A DNA stretch of 64,000 nucleotides from positions 1 through 64,000 of the forward strand of contig JAZRVH010000004.1 in the NCBI GenBank assembly GCA_045598965.1, in the 5' to 3' direction. The DNA comes from RGIG426 sp045598965 (GTDB lineage Bacteria; Bacillota; Clostridia; Oscillospirales; Acutalibacteraceae). Shown here one piece after another: positions 26,922 to 35,719 of this stretch. The notes below the pieces were generated by a model. It searched no databases. It saw only the letters and a list, made by a program, of their open reading frames with translations, and was not told where the DNA came from. Made by a program: the position numbers and the translations under genes. Positions within the stretch are counted from its first letter, which is position 1; every line of letters begins with the position of its first letter.

Positions 26922-29504
26922 TTACTCGTTAGCCTCTTTTTGCAGTTCATACAGCGTCTGCATCGCTTCGATAGGCGTCAACGTGTTGACGTCTAAATTC
27001 TTTAACTTTTCAAGAACCGGGCTCCCCATCGCATCCAAAAGCGACAGCTGACCTTCCTCATTCTTGACACGAGACGGCAATTCCGGTCGCTCACCGGAAT
27101 CCAGTTCGTCGAGAATCACCCGAGCCCGTTTAACCACATCGTTGGGAACACCCGCCAATTTGGCGACCTCAATACCATAACTTTGGTCTGCCGGCCCACG
27201 AATAATGCGGCGAAGGAAGGTAATATCCTCACCCCGTTTTTTCACCGCTACGCTGTAATTCGCCACGCCGGGAAGCGTTCCCTCCAGTGCCGTAAGCTCG
27301 TGATAGTGTGTAGCAAACAGCGTTTTTGCCCCGATTTTTTTCGAGGTGACATATTCCAAAACGGCTTGGGCAATACTCATCCCATCAAAGGTTGAGGTGC
27401 CACGACCGATTTCATCGAAAATAATAAGGCTCTCACGGGTGGCGTGTTTGAGAATGGACGCCACCTCGCTCATCTCCACCATAAAGGTGGATTGTCCGCT
27501 GGCAAGGTCATCCGAAGCACCCACACGGGTGAAAATGCTGTCCACCACGCCGATATCGGCACGGTCTGCAGGCACAAAACAACCGATTTGTGCCATCAGC
27601 ACAATCAACGCCACCTGCCGCATATAGGTGGATTTACCCGCCATATTCGGGCCGGTGATAAGCAATGTCTGCTCCTGCCCTTTGTCCAAATGGGCATCGT
27701 TAGGCACAAACGGGGCAGATTGCAAATTTTCAACCACCGGATGACGACCGCCACGAATATCGAGCACGCCGTTGTCGGTCACTGTCGGACGCACATAACG
27801 GGCTTTAACCGCCACCGCCGCAAACGAGCGGAGAACATCAATTTTTGCGATAGCCTGTGCCGTCTTCTGCACACGTGGCAGTTGGTCGGCAATCCGGCGA
27901 CGAAGCTCGTCAAACAATTTGTATTCCAAAGCATCCAGTCGTTCTCTCGCCCCAAGCACCCGGGATTCCAACCGTTTCAGTTCCTCGGTAATGTAGCGTT
28001 CGGACGAGGTTGTGGTCTGTTTTCGTATGTATTCCGGCGGAACATCGCCCGAAAAAGAGCGAGGCACGTCGATATAATACCCGAACACACGGTTATAGCC
28101 GACCTTTAATTTAGCAATGCCGGTACGCTCCCGTTCGGCGGCTTCTACCTGAGCAATATGCTCACCGCCGTGTTCCATCTCATACCGAAGCTCATCCACC
28201 TCGGCGTTGTAGCCGAGACGAATCATTTTTCCTTCTCGCACGGTGAGCGGCGGTTCATCCTCAATCGCACTCTCCACCCATTCACACACATCCGCAAGAG
28301 GGTCCATCTCTTCACGAACAGCACACAGCATCGACGCTTTGGCACCGGATAACCGTTCACGCACCGGTGCGGCGGCACGAATGGTTTGGGCAAGGGAGCG
28401 AAGCTCACGGGCGTTGGCGGAGCCATAGACAATACGGGTCATAATCCGTTCGAGGTCATAAATACCGGACAGCATCTCTCCCAAATCTCCGCACAGCACG
28501 CTGTCTTTATACAATTCCTCCACCGCATCCAGCCGTTCATCAATAGCGTCCGGCTGTAACAGCGGGCGTTCCATCCACACACGAAGCAGGCGTTTGCCCA
28601 TAGCGGTTTTGGTCATGTCCAACACGCCCAAAAGGGAACCACGTTTTTCTTTTCCCCGCATCGTCTCCACCAATTCCAGGTTTCGGCGAGTGGATACATC
28701 CAAACGCATAAACTGACCGTCGGTATAGTAAGACAGCTCACGCAACCGTTCAAGACCGGTCATTTGGGTTTCATAAAGATAAGCGAGCAAGCACCCTACC
28801 GCCCGTTTGGCGGCGATACGGTCGCTCAAATCCTCCACCGCACCAAAGCAATCGGCAATACGCCGGTCATTTTCGTCAAAGCAGGCATCATCCCGTATTT
28901 CGGGAGAAACCATCAACCGTTCGGCGGAGAAGCCCATAAAAATTTCATTTTTTGCAAGTGCCGTATTGCACAGAATCTCCGACGGAGAAAACCGCCCCAT
29001 CTCCGAGCAAAGACGACCGTTTACGTCCTCTCCCGAAAGCTCGGTCACTCGCACGTCACCGGTGGATACATCCGCAAAGCAAAGTCCCACCGTCTCCCCT
29101 TGTCCGAACACGGCACAAAGGTAGTTATTTTTGCCCTCATCCAGCATACTGCTTTCGAGAACGGTACCCGGTGTCACCACACGAATAACATCTCGTTTTA
29201 CAAGCCCTTTGGCGGTGGTGGGGTCCTCCGTCTGTTCGCAGATGGCCACCTTGTAACCTCGGGAAACGAGACGAGCAATATACCCCTCACAGCTGTGGAA
29301 CGGGACGCCGCACATCGGTGCCCGCTCCGGCAGGCCGCAATCCTTGCCGGTGAGAACCAACTCCAGTTCCTTTGACGCCACCTTGGCATCATCAAAGAAC
29401 ATCTCATAAAAATCGCCCAGGCGGAAGAACAACAAACACTCCGGGTGTTGCTCTTTAATTTCCAGATATTGCACCATCATCGGTGTCATTCCGGTTTTGT
29501 TCAT
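26922..29504 (-). CDS. mutS: DNA mismatch repair protein MutS
   Basis: The mismatch-recognition ATPase, 860 residues. The N-terminal wedge motif FFRLGDFYEMFFDDA holds the mispair-contacting Phe-x-Glu pattern. The clamp and lever domains follow, then the ATPase with Walker A GPNMAGKSTYMRQV, Walker B LIIFDEIGRGTSTFDG and ATHYHELT. I chose the ATG at 29504 with AAGGAGGGA upstream; the frame opens further upstream only over the end of the ylbF-like gene. The last 30 residues carry a DLNTLTPIEAM-like tail typical of the family. The mutS-mutL pair is in its usual order. Confidence 0.97.
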   Translation of the reverse strand: MNKTGMTPMMVQYLEIKEQHPECLLFFRLGDFYEMFFDDAKVASKELELVLTGKDCGLPERAPMCGVPFHSCEGYIARLVSRGYKVAICEQTEDPTTAKGLVKRDVIRVVTPGTVLESSMLDEGKNNYLCAVFGQGETVGLCFADVSTGDVRVTELSGEDVNGRLCSEMGRFSPSEILCNTALAKNEIFMGFSAERLMVSPEIRDDACFDENDRRIADCFGAVEDLSDRIAAKRAVGCLLAYLYETQMTGLERLRELSYYTDGQFMRLDVSTRRNLELVETMRGKEKRGSLLGVLDMTKTAMGKRLLRVWMERPLLQPDAIDERLDAVEELYKDSVLCGDLGEMLSGIYDLERIMTRIVYGSANARELRSLAQTIRAAAPVRERLSGAKASMLCAVREEMDPLADVCEWVESAIEDEPPLTVREGKMIRLGYNAEVDELRYEMEHGGEHIAQVEAAERERTGIAKLKVGYNRVFGYYIDVPRSFSGDVPPEYIRKQTTTSSERYITEELKRLESRVLGARERLDALEYKLFDELRRRIADQLPRVQKTAQAIAKIDVLRSFAAVAVKARYVRPTVTDNGVLDIRGGRHPVVENLQSAPFVPNDAHLDKGQEQTLLITGPNMAGKSTYMRQVALIVLMAQIGCFVPADRADIGVVDSIFTRVGASDDLASGQSTFMVEMSEVASILKHATRESLIIFDEIGRGTSTFDGMSIAQAVLEYVTSKKIGAKTLFATHYHELTALEGTLPGVANYSVAVKKRGEDITFLRRIIRGPADQSYGIEVAKLAGVPNDVVKRARVILDELDSGERPELPSRVKNEEGQLSLLDAMGSPVLEKLKNLDVNTLTPIEAMQTLYELQKEANE

Positions 29505-29536
29505 ACGTTCTCCCTCCTTTGCAGAATTCTTAAAAA

Positions 29537-29959
29537 TCAGTGGCAGCCTCCGCAAGTAGAGCAACTACCGTCGCAGTGATGCTCCTCGTGCTCGTCAATG
29601 GAATAGGGATCCTCGCCCTGTGCCGACAGCGTAATGATTTTCGCCACCGCATTGAGCAGAGTGTCCATCTCCGGTTTCGTGGCGTTATAGGCTTTCATGG
29701 CATCGTTCTCCATAATCGCCTGGTATGCCGTACGCAATTCGTCGTTGAGAGACTCCATTTTTTTCTCATCACGATCTTCTTTTTGTGCCTCGTTGCCGAG
29801 AGCAATGCGTTTGAGGTTGAATTCGCCGATAAGCCCCTGCAAGGCCTCATCCTTGTCAGCGGTCTCCTGTGCCGCCATCATCCGAAGATAGCGGTCATCC
29901 TGTTGAATAGCGGCACCGATTTCACGTGCCAAGTCAATAATGCGGTCCATAGTGTTCAT
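29537..29959 (-). CDS. YlbF/YmcA-family regulator with C-terminal Cys cluster
   Basis: A helical protein of 140 residues (IIDLAREIGAAIQQDDRY, LQGLIGEFNLKRIAL, AYQAIMENDAMKAYN) matching the YlbF/YmcA (DUF964) family. In Bacillus these proteins form a complex with YaaT that carries iron-sulfur clusters and affects sporulation, competence and RNA processing. The C-terminus HHCDGSCSTCGGCH holds four Cys plus His residues, fitting a metal or Fe-S ligand set. It is placed between miaB and mutS. The family call is solid; which paralogue it is cannot be settled. Confidence 0.85.
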   Translation of the reverse strand: MNTMDRIIDLAREIGAAIQQDDRYLRMMAAQETADKDEALQGLIGEFNLKRIALGNEAQKEDRDEKKMESLNDELRTAYQAIMENDAMKAYNATKPEMDTLLNAVAKIITLSAQGEDPYSIDEHEEHHCDGSCSTCGGCH

Positions 29960-29988
29960 TCTCCTTTATGATAAATAAATTTTGAGAC

Positions 29989-31410
29989 TTAATCGTACAC
30001 GGCGGTAACGTCGCCATACAGTACCCAGCTTTTGGCGTCTGTAACGGTGATATCCGCCCGTTTACCCAAATCCGATGAATCGGCCTGCACCCGCACCACT
30101 CGGTTATCCGGCAGACGGGCTTCCACAAACTCGCCGACATCGTTCTCCAAAATCGCCTTAAAGCTCTGGCCTACCAAATCAGCAGAATGCCGAGCGGCGA
30201 TTTTCTCTTGTAAAGCCGTAAGCCTTGCCATGCGTTTTTCCTTTTCCTCGTGGGTGACGGGGTCAAACATGGTGGCGGCGGGGGTTCCCTCTCGCTTCGA
30301 ATAGATGAACGTGAACAGCGACACGAACCCGACCTCTTCCACGAGGTCAAGTGTCGCTTGGAAATCCTCCTCCGTCTCGTTCGGGAATCCGACAATCACA
30401 TCGCTCGTAAACGCAATATCCGGCACGACCTTTCTCGCATAGTGGATGAGGTCAAGATATTGCTCACGGGTGTAGCGGCGGTTCATTTCTTTAAGAATGC
30501 GGTTGCTGCCCGACTGAAACGGCAAATGGAAATGACGGGACACCTTTTCGCACCGGGCAATGGTATCAAACAAGCGAGGCGTGGCATCCTTGGGATGAGA
30601 GGTCATAAAACGGATAAGAAAATCGCCCGGCAGGTTGTTAATTTGTTCAAGCAGAGCGGGAAAGTCAACATCGAATCCCTCGGCTTTGCCGTAGGAGTTG
30701 ACGTTTTGTCCGAGCAGTGTGATTTCCTTGTATCCGGCGGCAATAAGGCTTTTCGCTTCCGCCACGATATCCTCCGGTCGACGAGAGCGTTCCCGCCCAC
30801 GAACATAGGGCACAATGCAATAGGTGCAAAAGTTGTTGCATCCGTACATAATGGGAAGCCACGCACCGCTTTTATCCTCTCCACGGTAAACGGGCAAGCC
30901 TTCGGCGATGCGGCCATCCTCAGCAGTAATATCCTTTACACGCTTTTTGGAAAACAGCACTTTGGCAAACAGCTCGGGAAAAGCGTGCAAACGGTGAGTG
31001 CCGAACAGCAACCCCACAAAAGGATAGCTTTTGTAAAACTTATCGGCAATATGCTCTTGCTGAACCATACAGCCGCATACCGCAATCACCAGTGACGGTT
31101 TCGCCTCTTTCAGACGTTTAAGAGCTCCCACGTTGCCGAACACACGGTCCTCCGCATGCTCTCGCACGGCACAGGTGTTAAAGAGAATAAAATCGGCATC
31201 CTCCGGCGACTCGGTAAACCCAAATCCCATTTCGCAAAGCATTCCCATAATTTTCTCGGAATCCGCCACATTTTGTTGACAGCCAAAGGTACGCACAAAC
31301 GCCAACGGTTTCTCACCGGAGAGCAGGGCGGAATAATAGCCACGAACCTGTTCTATGAACGGTTTTTGGGCACAAAGCTCCGCTTCGGAAACGAAGGTCT
31401 CTCGCTCCAT
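29989..31410 (-). CDS. miaB: tRNA-2-methylthio-N6-dimethylallyladenosine synthase
   Basis: A radical-SAM methylthiotransferase that turns i6A37 into ms2i6A37. The N-terminal cluster-binding Cys residues lie in TFGCQQNVADSE, FNTCAVREHAEDR and CGCMVQQ. The radical-SAM motif CNNFCTYCIVPYVRG follows, and a TRAM domain ends the 473-residue protein. I chose the ATG at 31410 (GGGGAGG upstream). The frame stays open another 38 codons, but the promoter at 31449-31477 lies inside that extension, which rules it out. It is the first gene of the long minus-strand run and diverges from spoIIGA. Confidence 0.96.
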   Translation of the reverse strand: MERETFVSEAELCAQKPFIEQVRGYYSALLSGEKPLAFVRTFGCQQNVADSEKIMGMLCEMGFGFTESPEDADFILFNTCAVREHAEDRVFGNVGALKRLKEAKPSLVIAVCGCMVQQEHIADKFYKSYPFVGLLFGTHRLHAFPELFAKVLFSKKRVKDITAEDGRIAEGLPVYRGEDKSGAWLPIMYGCNNFCTYCIVPYVRGRERSRRPEDIVAEAKSLIAAGYKEITLLGQNVNSYGKAEGFDVDFPALLEQINNLPGDFLIRFMTSHPKDATPRLFDTIARCEKVSRHFHLPFQSGSNRILKEMNRRYTREQYLDLIHYARKVVPDIAFTSDVIVGFPNETEEDFQATLDLVEEVGFVSLFTFIYSKREGTPAATMFDPVTHEEKEKRMARLTALQEKIAARHSADLVGQSFKAILENDVGEFVEARLPDNRVVRVQADSSDLGKRADITVTDAKSWVLYGDVTAVYD

Positions 31411-31448
31411 TTTCCGCCACCTCCCCATAATAAAATAAATATAGATAT

Positions 31449-31477
31449 AGTATAGCAAATTCTGCCGAAAAATGCAA
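31449..31477 (-). promoter_or_regulatory. Sigma-A promoter of the miaB run
   Basis: TTGCAT (31472-31477) and TATACT (31449-31454) on the minus strand with 17-bp spacing. Transcription would begin about 30 bases before the miaB ATG and could read through up to fifteen genes. Confidence 0.75.
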
Positions 31478-31516
31478 CGGTTTTTCTGCGAAAAAAGATG
31501 TTTTTTTATCAATTTT

Positions 31517-31550
31517 TTCGACAAAATTCGCAGACCGTTTTCGCTATACT
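31517..31550 (+). promoter_or_regulatory. spoIIG-type promoter with Spo0A-like box
   Basis: TATACT (31545-31550) lies 22 bp from TTCGAC (31517-31522), and the -35 region reads TTCGACA, the reverse complement of the Spo0A box TGTCGAA. The spoIIG promoter of Bacillus is known for exactly such a long sigma-A spacing with Spo0A boxes over the -35 region. Weaker box-like TTCGCAG copies lie nearby. AAAGGAGG and the spoIIGA ATG follow within 25 bases. Confidence 0.7.
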
Positions 31551-31572
31551 TTTCAACAAAGGAGGATGCGGA

Positions 31573-32427
31573 ATGCCCACGATTTACATAGACGTCCTGC
31601 TGATCCTCAACGGCTTCATCGACTGCCTTTTATTGTCTGCCGTTGCCGCCTTTCGTCACCTGCCTCATACAAGATGGCGACTTCTACTCGGCGGCTTCGT
31701 GGGAGCTGTTTCCTCGCTGATTATTCTGCTTCCACGCCTCCCCGCACTGCTTTTACTGCTTTTGGATATCGTTACCGCCGCCGTGATGGTTCGCTGTGCG
31801 TTTCCGTTTACTCATATACGCTCTTATCTTGTCTCTGTCGGCGGATTGTTTTTGCTGTCTGCTCTTTTTTCGGGTCTATCGACATTACTGTGGTTTTTCG
31901 TCGCACCGCAAGGGTTCTTTGTACTAAACGGCGTCGTTTATTACAACATCTCCTCCCTGCTTTTGTTGCTGTGCACCCTCATATGCTATGGCATTTCCCG
32001 CATCGTCGAGCATCTGCTCTCCAAAGAACACGCTCCCTCGCCGCCCCTTGTTTTTACCGCCGAGCACCACGGGCAAACCGTACAATTTACCGCCTTACAC
32101 GACACCGGCTTTTCTGTTTGCGACACGTTTTCTGGAAACCCGGTCATTCTTGTAAATCGCTCTGTCGTCGCACCGCTTCTCCCCGTCGATTTTCCGAAAA
32201 TCAGCACGGGATTTCGGCTTATTCCCTGCCACACCGTTGCCGGCGACAGCCTTTTATACGCCTTTTATCCCGACCGGCTGACCCTGTCTGCAAAAACCGG
32301 CGAAAAGCCACTCACCGGAACGCTTTTGGCGGTTTCCGACCAACTGAAAAACGAGCCGTTTGACGCCCTTTGCGGCAACGATATCGCTAAATTTTACCTA
32401 TCCAACGAAAAGAGGAATCCCCCATGA
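31573..32427 (+). CDS. spoIIGA: Sporulation sigma-E factor-processing peptidase
   Basis: Membrane aspartic protease of 284 residues that removes the pro-sequence of SigE in the mother cell after septation. Five hydrophobic segments fill residues 1-150 (YIDVLLILNGFIDCLLLSAVA is typical of the start). The cytosolic protease half has the active-site ALHDTGF (Asp-Thr-Gly) and GNPVILV. The ATG at 31573 has AAAGGAGGATG upstream; an earlier in-frame start lies before the promoter. It overlaps sigE by 4 bases, as in other spore formers. Confidence 0.95.
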   Translation: MPTIYIDVLLILNGFIDCLLLSAVAAFRHLPHTRWRLLLGGFVGAVSSLIILLPRLPALLLLLLDIVTAAVMVRCAFPFTHIRSYLVSVGGLFLLSALFSGLSTLLWFFVAPQGFFVLNGVVYYNISSLLLLLCTLICYGISRIVEHLLSKEHAPSPPLVFTAEHHGQTVQFTALHDTGFSVCDTFSGNPVILVNRSVVAPLLPVDFPKISTGFRLIPCHTVAGDSLLYAFYPDRLTLSAKTGEKPLTGTLLAVSDQLKNEPFDALCGNDIAKFYLSNEKRNPP

Positions 32428-33131
32428 AATTTTTTCAAAAGCTCCGGCTGTTTTGGTGCAAATGGCGGTTGCGTCACGCCCGTTCCGCTCACTATATTTA
32501 CGGTTCCGACACCCTGCCGCAACCTCTTTGTGCCGAAGAGGAAGCGGCGTTGATGGCAAGGCTTTCCGATGGCGATACCTCAGTTCGAGAAACCCTTATC
32601 GTCCGCAATTTACGCCTCGTCGTCTACATTGCCCGCAAGTTTGAAAACTCCGGTGTCGGCATTGAGGATTTGATTTCCATTGGTACTATCGGTCTCATTA
32701 AAGCGGTCAACACCTTCTGTCCCGACCGCAATATTAAGCTCGCCACCTACTCCTCTCGCTGTATCGAAAACGAAATTTTGATGTATCTACGCAAAAATGC
32801 CCCGCTGAAAAACGAAGTGTCTATTGACGAACCGCTGAATGTGGATTGGGACGGAAACGAGCTGCACCTATCCGATGTTTTGGGAAGCGACGCTGATATT
32901 GTTCACCGCCACATCGAGCAAGAAAGCGAAAATCGCCTTTTGTTGCGGTGTGTTGCCACGTTGCCCGAACGTGAACAACGGATTATGCGTCTGCGGTTCG
33001 GACTGTACGGAAGTCGGGAACACACCCAAAAGGAAGTGGCAGACCTCCTCGGCATCTCTCAATCCTATATCTCCCGCCTTGAAAAGAAAATCATTCGTCG
33101 GTTGCGAACGGAAATGGAAAAGCAAAACTAA
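32424..33131 (+). CDS. sigE: RNA polymerase sporulation sigma factor SigE (pro-sigma-E)
   Basis: Early mother-cell sigma factor of 235 residues. The N-terminal pro-sequence (about 27 residues, membrane-binding) ends near HYIYGSDTLPQPL, the equivalent of the known SpoIIGA cut site. Regions 2 (LRLVVYIARKFENSGVGIEDL, IGTIGLIKAVNTF, LATYSSRCIENEI) and 4 (LPEREQRIMRLRFGL, EVADLLGISQSYISRLEKKI) are complete. The start codon overlaps the spoIIGA stop, so the protease and its substrate are made together. A terminator follows at 33241. Unlike most relatives, sigG does not come next. Confidence 0.97.
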   Translation: MKFFQKLRLFWCKWRLRHARSAHYIYGSDTLPQPLCAEEEAALMARLSDGDTSVRETLIVRNLRLVVYIARKFENSGVGIEDLISIGTIGLIKAVNTFCPDRNIKLATYSSRCIENEILMYLRKNAPLKNEVSIDEPLNVDWDGNELHLSDVLGSDADIVHRHIEQESENRLLLRCVATLPEREQRIMRLRFGLYGSREHTQKEVADLLGISQSYISRLEKKIIRRLRTEMEKQN

Positions 33132-33240
33132 AACAAGCCTTCGGAATTGGGCGGAGCAAGTTAGGGATATTGCAGCCGAAAGACAATCTTTTTGTGCGAG
33201 GCAGTTTTGCAACGGTCATTTTTCGTTTAGACAAAGAACA
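33132..33240. other. Unassigned stretch after sigE
   Basis: About 110 bases between the sigE stop and the shared terminator hold no credible reading frame with a ribosome site and no clear hairpin. I see nothing to name here. Confidence 0.4.
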
Positions 33241-33274
33241 AACAGGCGGCAATCCTGTCGGATTACCGCCTGTT
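33241..33274. terminator. Bidirectional terminator between sigE and the DUF4353 gene
   Basis: A 15-bp stem (AACAGGCGGCAATCC, one mismatch) with a 4-base loop is followed by TTTT on the plus strand and by a T-rich tract on the minus strand. It serves both convergent genes. Confidence 0.75.
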
Positions 33275-33360
33275 TTAATACCGTATAAACGGAAAAGGAT
33301 GTTGCAACCCCCCTGACTCGTCCCGTCCTTACATTCCGAAAGCTTTGTTCTTGTCTTCTA

Positions 33361-35025
33361 TTACCTCTTGTACAACCCGGCAAACAACAATCCGCCCATC
33401 AAAACCAAGCCGGAGACAGCAAGCATCATCCATGTCATCGAATCAGGCTCTTGGTCTTGTGCAACAGTGGCATCGTTGTCCGCAAACGGTTGACGATCGC
33501 CGCCTTGCCTTTCTCCAAAAAAAGACTTTCCATTCTCTTTTTGAGAGTTTTTGTTATCCTTGTTCACCGTACCGGTGTCATCGGTCTCGCTGTCGGACAA
33601 ACCGTCATCAGAAAAATCGTTCGGCATTTGTGGAGGCCGCTGACCACCGCTCATTTCCTCGCCATCCGGCATTTGCGGAGGCTGCTGACCGCCAAACTCA
33701 CCCGGCTGGCCTTTCCCCATCATTCCGCCACCAACCGAGCCAATCGTCCCACTCTCGCCTGCGGTAACAGTCATTTGTTCCCCATCTACTATAAGGATAT
33801 ATGTCTGCCCTTCCGAAAGTTCAGGGCAAGAGAGGGTCACCGCTGAAAACGCACTCGGCACCGTTGCCGAAAGAAGCTCTGTTCCGCTTTCGTCCTCAAG
33901 AATCAGTATGGCATTGTCATTACCGCTGACAGCGGAGAAAAGGAACGACTGTGTCGACGCCTCTTCGTCAAAGGTTTCCGCCATACCACTTCCGCCGCAG
34001 GCAATTACCGTGCCGCCCGAAACAGAACATGTTCCGCCATTTTCACTACCGTAGTCAAGTGCACTGTTGCTACCGCCACGACCGTTTACACTAATAAACA
34101 CATCGCCGCCGGTCACAGTCAAATCGCCGTTGGAGTCAATGCCGTCCGCATCCATTCCGTCGGGACTCAGCACCGTCAATTTTCCGCCGGAAATCGTCAC
34201 CGATGCCGCCCCGCTTCCACAGCCGTTCAACCCGTCATCGGTACAGGTAATTTCGGTTTCACCGCCGGCAATCTCCACCGTGTTCGACTCAATGCCCTCA
34301 ACACATTGCGAAATAACCAACGCTCCCCCTTCCATTCGAAATACGCCGGTTTCCTCATCGTTTTTTACCGAAACGCCATCATCCCCTGCCGTTAAACAAA
34401 GCGATCCTCCGGTAATCATCACGCCGTCATTAGCGTGAATTCCGTCGTCGACAGCATTTACCGTAAGCATACCGTTTTCTACCGTCAGCGTATCGTTGCA
34501 CACCACGCCGTGCCCGCTTTTTGCAGTCACCGTAAGCGTGCCATCACCCGAAAACGTTATATTATCTTTGCTATAAATTACCCCGTCCGTCGTCGTATTT
34601 TCCACGCCGGAAAGGTTGTTTTCTCCCGCAAGAAGCAGCGTCACCGCCTTCGCCTGTTTCACGAAAATCGCTGCACCATCAAGGTTTTCAAGCGTCAGTC
34701 CATCGGCTTTCAGACGCACAACCGACCCTTTTTCCGCATCCACGGTTAACGACCCCGTTCCCGTCCCGGACAGGCGGTAATCCCCCGCCGCCGACACGGT
34801 TACATCTGACCCGGAAACGTAGGCACCGGTGCCAACAACCGTCGCACCGTTTTCGGAAAAAACAACGGTGGTTGCCGTCGCATCATTCCACGTAGTTACG
34901 CCGTCATCCTTTTCGGCGAGCGGCTGAATACCGAGTGCTGTGCCGTTCATAAATAACACGGTAATCGTCACCGCTACCGCTAAGAAGACAAAACATATTT
35001 TGTCCAAATGTTTACTTGTCGACAT
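33361..35025 (-). CDS. Cthe_2159/DUF4353-type carbohydrate-binding surface protein
   Basis: 554 residues with an N-terminal membrane segment (about 10-30), a long right-handed beta-helix-like region rich in GGxLxITxxDDGIHAND, GGETEITCTDDGLNG and SNGDLTVTGGDVFIS turns, a Gly/Pro/Met-rich stretch (GQPGEFGGQQPPQMPDG), and a C-terminal membrane helix ending KR. This matches the DUF4353 family, whose Clostridium thermocellum member Cthe_2159 binds cellulose and pectin-like acids. Asp/Asn-rich turns suggest calcium sites. It is the last gene of a three-gene unit, 9 bases after the DUF4956 gene. The partners suggest a role at the cell surface linked to polyanions. Confidence 0.85.
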   Translation of the reverse strand: MSTSKHLDKICFVFLAVAVTITVLFMNGTALGIQPLAEKDDGVTTWNDATATTVVFSENGATVVGTGAYVSGSDVTVSAAGDYRLSGTGTGSLTVDAEKGSVVRLKADGLTLENLDGAAIFVKQAKAVTLLLAGENNLSGVENTTTDGVIYSKDNITFSGDGTLTVTAKSGHGVVCNDTLTVENGMLTVNAVDDGIHANDGVMITGGSLCLTAGDDGVSVKNDEETGVFRMEGGALVISQCVEGIESNTVEIAGGETEITCTDDGLNGCGSGAASVTISGGKLTVLSPDGMDADGIDSNGDLTVTGGDVFISVNGRGGSNSALDYGSENGGTCSVSGGTVIACGGSGMAETFDEEASTQSFLFSAVSGNDNAILILEDESGTELLSATVPSAFSAVTLSCPELSEGQTYILIVDGEQMTVTAGESGTIGSVGGGMMGKGQPGEFGGQQPPQMPDGEEMSGGQRPPQMPNDFSDDGLSDSETDDTGTVNKDNKNSQKENGKSFFGERQGGDRQPFADNDATVAQDQEPDSMTWMMLAVSGLVLMGGLLFAGLYKR

Positions 35026-35034
35026 AATGCACCC

Positions 35035-35706
35035 TCAACCCATGTAATCACCGTTATAACTGACAAGCACAGCATTTTGCACACCGTTCATCGAAGAGAG
35101 TGCATTAACAAAATCGGTGTTGTCATCAGCAAGATTGACCTCGTAGCAAAGCTCCACATTCCCTTTTTGTGCCGTTTTGCTCTTGACAACGCATCTTTTG
35201 GTCGTCTGCTCTAAAAACGCTTTGACCTGCGTTTCCGTCTCGTATCCGTCACATACAATCGACACAATGTACGGATGTGCACTTGATTTGCGATTGACAA
35301 ACAACAGCAAAATCACACCGATGACCACGCTGCCGATAACCGCAAGTGGAATCATCCCCGCCGCAAGCACAATACCTGCCGCAATCGACCAAAAAAGAAA
35401 AGCAATATCCAATGGCTCTTTGATAGCGGTACGGAAACGCACAATCGACAGAGCACCCACCATTCCGAGAGACAACACCACATTGCTCGTCACCGCCAAC
35501 ATCACAAGTGCAGTAATCATGGTCAGTGCCAAAAGGGTTACGCCAAACCCGGCGGAATACATAACGCCTTGATAGGTCTTTTTATATACGAAAAAGATAA
35601 ACAGTCCGATACAAAACGCAAGCACCAATGCCACCACAATATCCAGCACGCTAACAGCGGTGACGTTCTCTAAAAATCCCGATTTAAAAATGTCCTTAAA
35701 ACTCAT
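35035..35706 (-). CDS. DUF4956 membrane protein
   Basis: 223 residues with four hydrophobic segments in the first 130 residues and a cytosolic C-terminal domain with an ACT/ferredoxin-like feel (HPYIVSIVCDGYETETQVKAF, FVNALSSMNGVQNAVLVSY). The conserved patch SLGMVGALSIVRFRTAIKEPLD is the family hallmark. Function is unknown, but the family is repeatedly found next to VTC-domain polymerases, as here, 13 bases downstream of one. Confidence 0.88.
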   Translation of the reverse strand: MSFKDIFKSGFLENVTAVSVLDIVVALVLAFCIGLFIFFVYKKTYQGVMYSAGFGVTLLALTMITALVMLAVTSNVVLSLGMVGALSIVRFRTAIKEPLDIAFLFWSIAAGIVLAAGMIPLAVIGSVVIGVILLLFVNRKSSAHPYIVSIVCDGYETETQVKAFLEQTTKRCVVKSKTAQKGNVELCYEVNLADDNTDFVNALSSMNGVQNAVLVSYNGDYMG

Positions 35707-35719
35707 TGTCTTTTACTCC

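Noticed and set aside
31411..31524. Longer miaB start at 31524
   Set aside because: The added 38 codons would span the sigma-A promoter at 31449-31477 and have no ribosome site.
32868..33212. 114-codon minus-strand frame over the sigE 3' end
   Set aside because: It is antisense to well-supported sigE regions 3 and 4 and lacks a ribosome site.
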